DNA from: Candidatus Thorarchaeota archaeon
Lineage (GTDB): Archaea > Asgardarchaeota > Thorarchaeia > Thorarchaeales > Thorarchaeaceae
Assembly (NCBI GenBank): GCA_016840385.1
Contig: JAEOSL010000145.1
Span: 1-7,249, forward strand
Reading direction: 5' to 3'
Length of the DNA: 7,249 nt
Part shown: positions 6,839 to 7,249 of the stretch, one piece after another
Position numbering within the stretch: the stretch's first letter is position 1
How the letters are laid out: every line of letters starts with the position of its first letter
Made by a program: the position numbers and the translations under genes
The notes under the pieces: generated by a model
Told to the model about the DNA's origin: nothing
What the model saw: the letters and a program-made list of their open reading frames with translations, nothing else
The model's database searches: none

Positions 6839-7249
6839 TCACTTCTTTCTCGTTTGTTTGAATGTGAAACTATCACCAAACTCAACTTGCTTGATGAATG
6901 AATCAAGCCACGCAATTTGACATCGTATTGCCCATGCTGGGCGGTCAAAGAGTGCTTTCACAGCACCGATGTTTTCCAAACCATCAAATTCTTCAACTGT
7001 GATTTGTCCAACACGACTCTCTGGGAAGTCTCTCCTTAGGCGTTCAATATTATCATAATTCTGAACATTCGAATCCAAGAATATTAGACTATTTTCCAGA
7101 TTCAACTTGTATGTCTGTAAAGCCTCAAGAGCTTCGTCCTGAGTTAGAAGACTCATTGCTGCAACACCAAGATCAAACAAGGTCTTCGAACGTGGCGGAC
7201 TGCTTAGACACAGTTTGACCTGTTTATTCAGAACATTGCGTCCCTTTCT
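6839..7249 (-). CDS. Probable PadR-like transcriptional regulator, C-terminal part (5' end outside window)
   Basis: The frame is open from the right edge to a TGA at 6839, giving 136 visible codons; internal TTG or ATG codons near 7180 and 7156 are not needed as starts. The visible protein is helical. LCLSSPPRSKTLFDLGVAAM continues into LLTQDEALEALQTYKLNLEN, an amphipathic helix, and it ends with RPAWAIRCQIAWLDSFIKQ. This order (a short Ser-Pro-Pro linker, a hydrophobic helix, a DEAL-type turn, a long helix, then a final helix carrying AWLD) resembles the C-terminal dimerisation domain of PadR regulators. The winged-helix DNA-binding domain would lie outside the window, so the call is tentative. 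It is followed by the BtrH-like gene after 6 bp, as expected for a regulator controlling its own operon. Confidence 0.55.
   Translation of the reverse strand, partial: RKGRNVLNKQVKLCLSSPPRSKTLFDLGVAAMSLLTQDEALEALQTYKLNLENSLIFLDSNVQNYDNIERLRRDFPESRVGQITVEEFDGLENIGAVKALFDRPAWAIRCQIAWLDSFIKQVEFGDSFTFKQTRKK

Noticed and set aside
6839..7180. A complete 113-residue gene starting at TTG 7180
   Set aside because: The frame continues open to the window edge with plausible protein sequence (LSSPPRSKTLFDLG), so the gene is taken as cut by the window instead.
1..7249. CRISPR array, tRNA genes, insertion-sequence transposase
   Set aside because: No regularly spaced repeats, no cloverleaf-like sequence and no transposase-like reading frame were seen on either strand.

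Overview
The window reads as one stretch of moderately AT-rich prokaryotic chromosome in which every supportable gene lies on the minus strand, so the reading order is from high to low coordinates. No rRNA, tRNA, CRISPR array or transposase gene was seen. The taxon is an inference. A TATATATA box in the main intergenic gap, weak or absent Shine-Dalgarno sites and the protein mix (SCP2 domain, PduO-type adenosyltransferase, BtrH-type acyltransferase) suggest an archaeon, possibly of the Asgard/Thorarchaeota kind. A bacterium is not excluded, because nothing in the window is a strict archaeal marker.

Upstream block (7249 to 5019, minus). The C-terminal part of a probable PadR-like regulator enters from the right edge. 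Only 6 bp separate it from a BtrH_N/DUF4872-type protein with a visible Cys/His/Asp set. After 41 bp follows a PduO-type ATP:cob(I)alamin adenosyltransferase that keeps the expected substrate-binding residues. The short gaps suggest one transcription unit. It may pair a regulator with its target acyltransferase, while the B12 enzyme may simply be carried along.

Intergenic region (5018 to 4801). These 218 bp are the most structured non-coding DNA here. They hold a 15-bp palindrome, a TATA-like octamer and three levels of inverted repeat that share almost the same centre (about 4867). They lie directly before the start codon of the largest gene and look like its control region, or a small terminal-inverted-repeat element that now serves as one.

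Downstream block (4800 to 1, minus). The 1103-residue protein joins an N-terminal GNAT acetyltransferase to about 950 residues of beta-rich sequence. That part contains immunoglobulin-like segments and two apparently duplicated galactose-mutarotase-like regions. This is the most unusual gene of the window. A 125-bp gap with a strong hairpin separates it from a two-gene pair: a single-domain SCP2-like lipid carrier protein and, 4 bp further, the first 335 residues of a GlcD/VAO-type FAD-dependent oxidoreductase that runs off the left edge. The tight spacing suggests that the lipid-binding protein and the oxidase are made together and may act on the same hydrophobic substrate, which is inference only.
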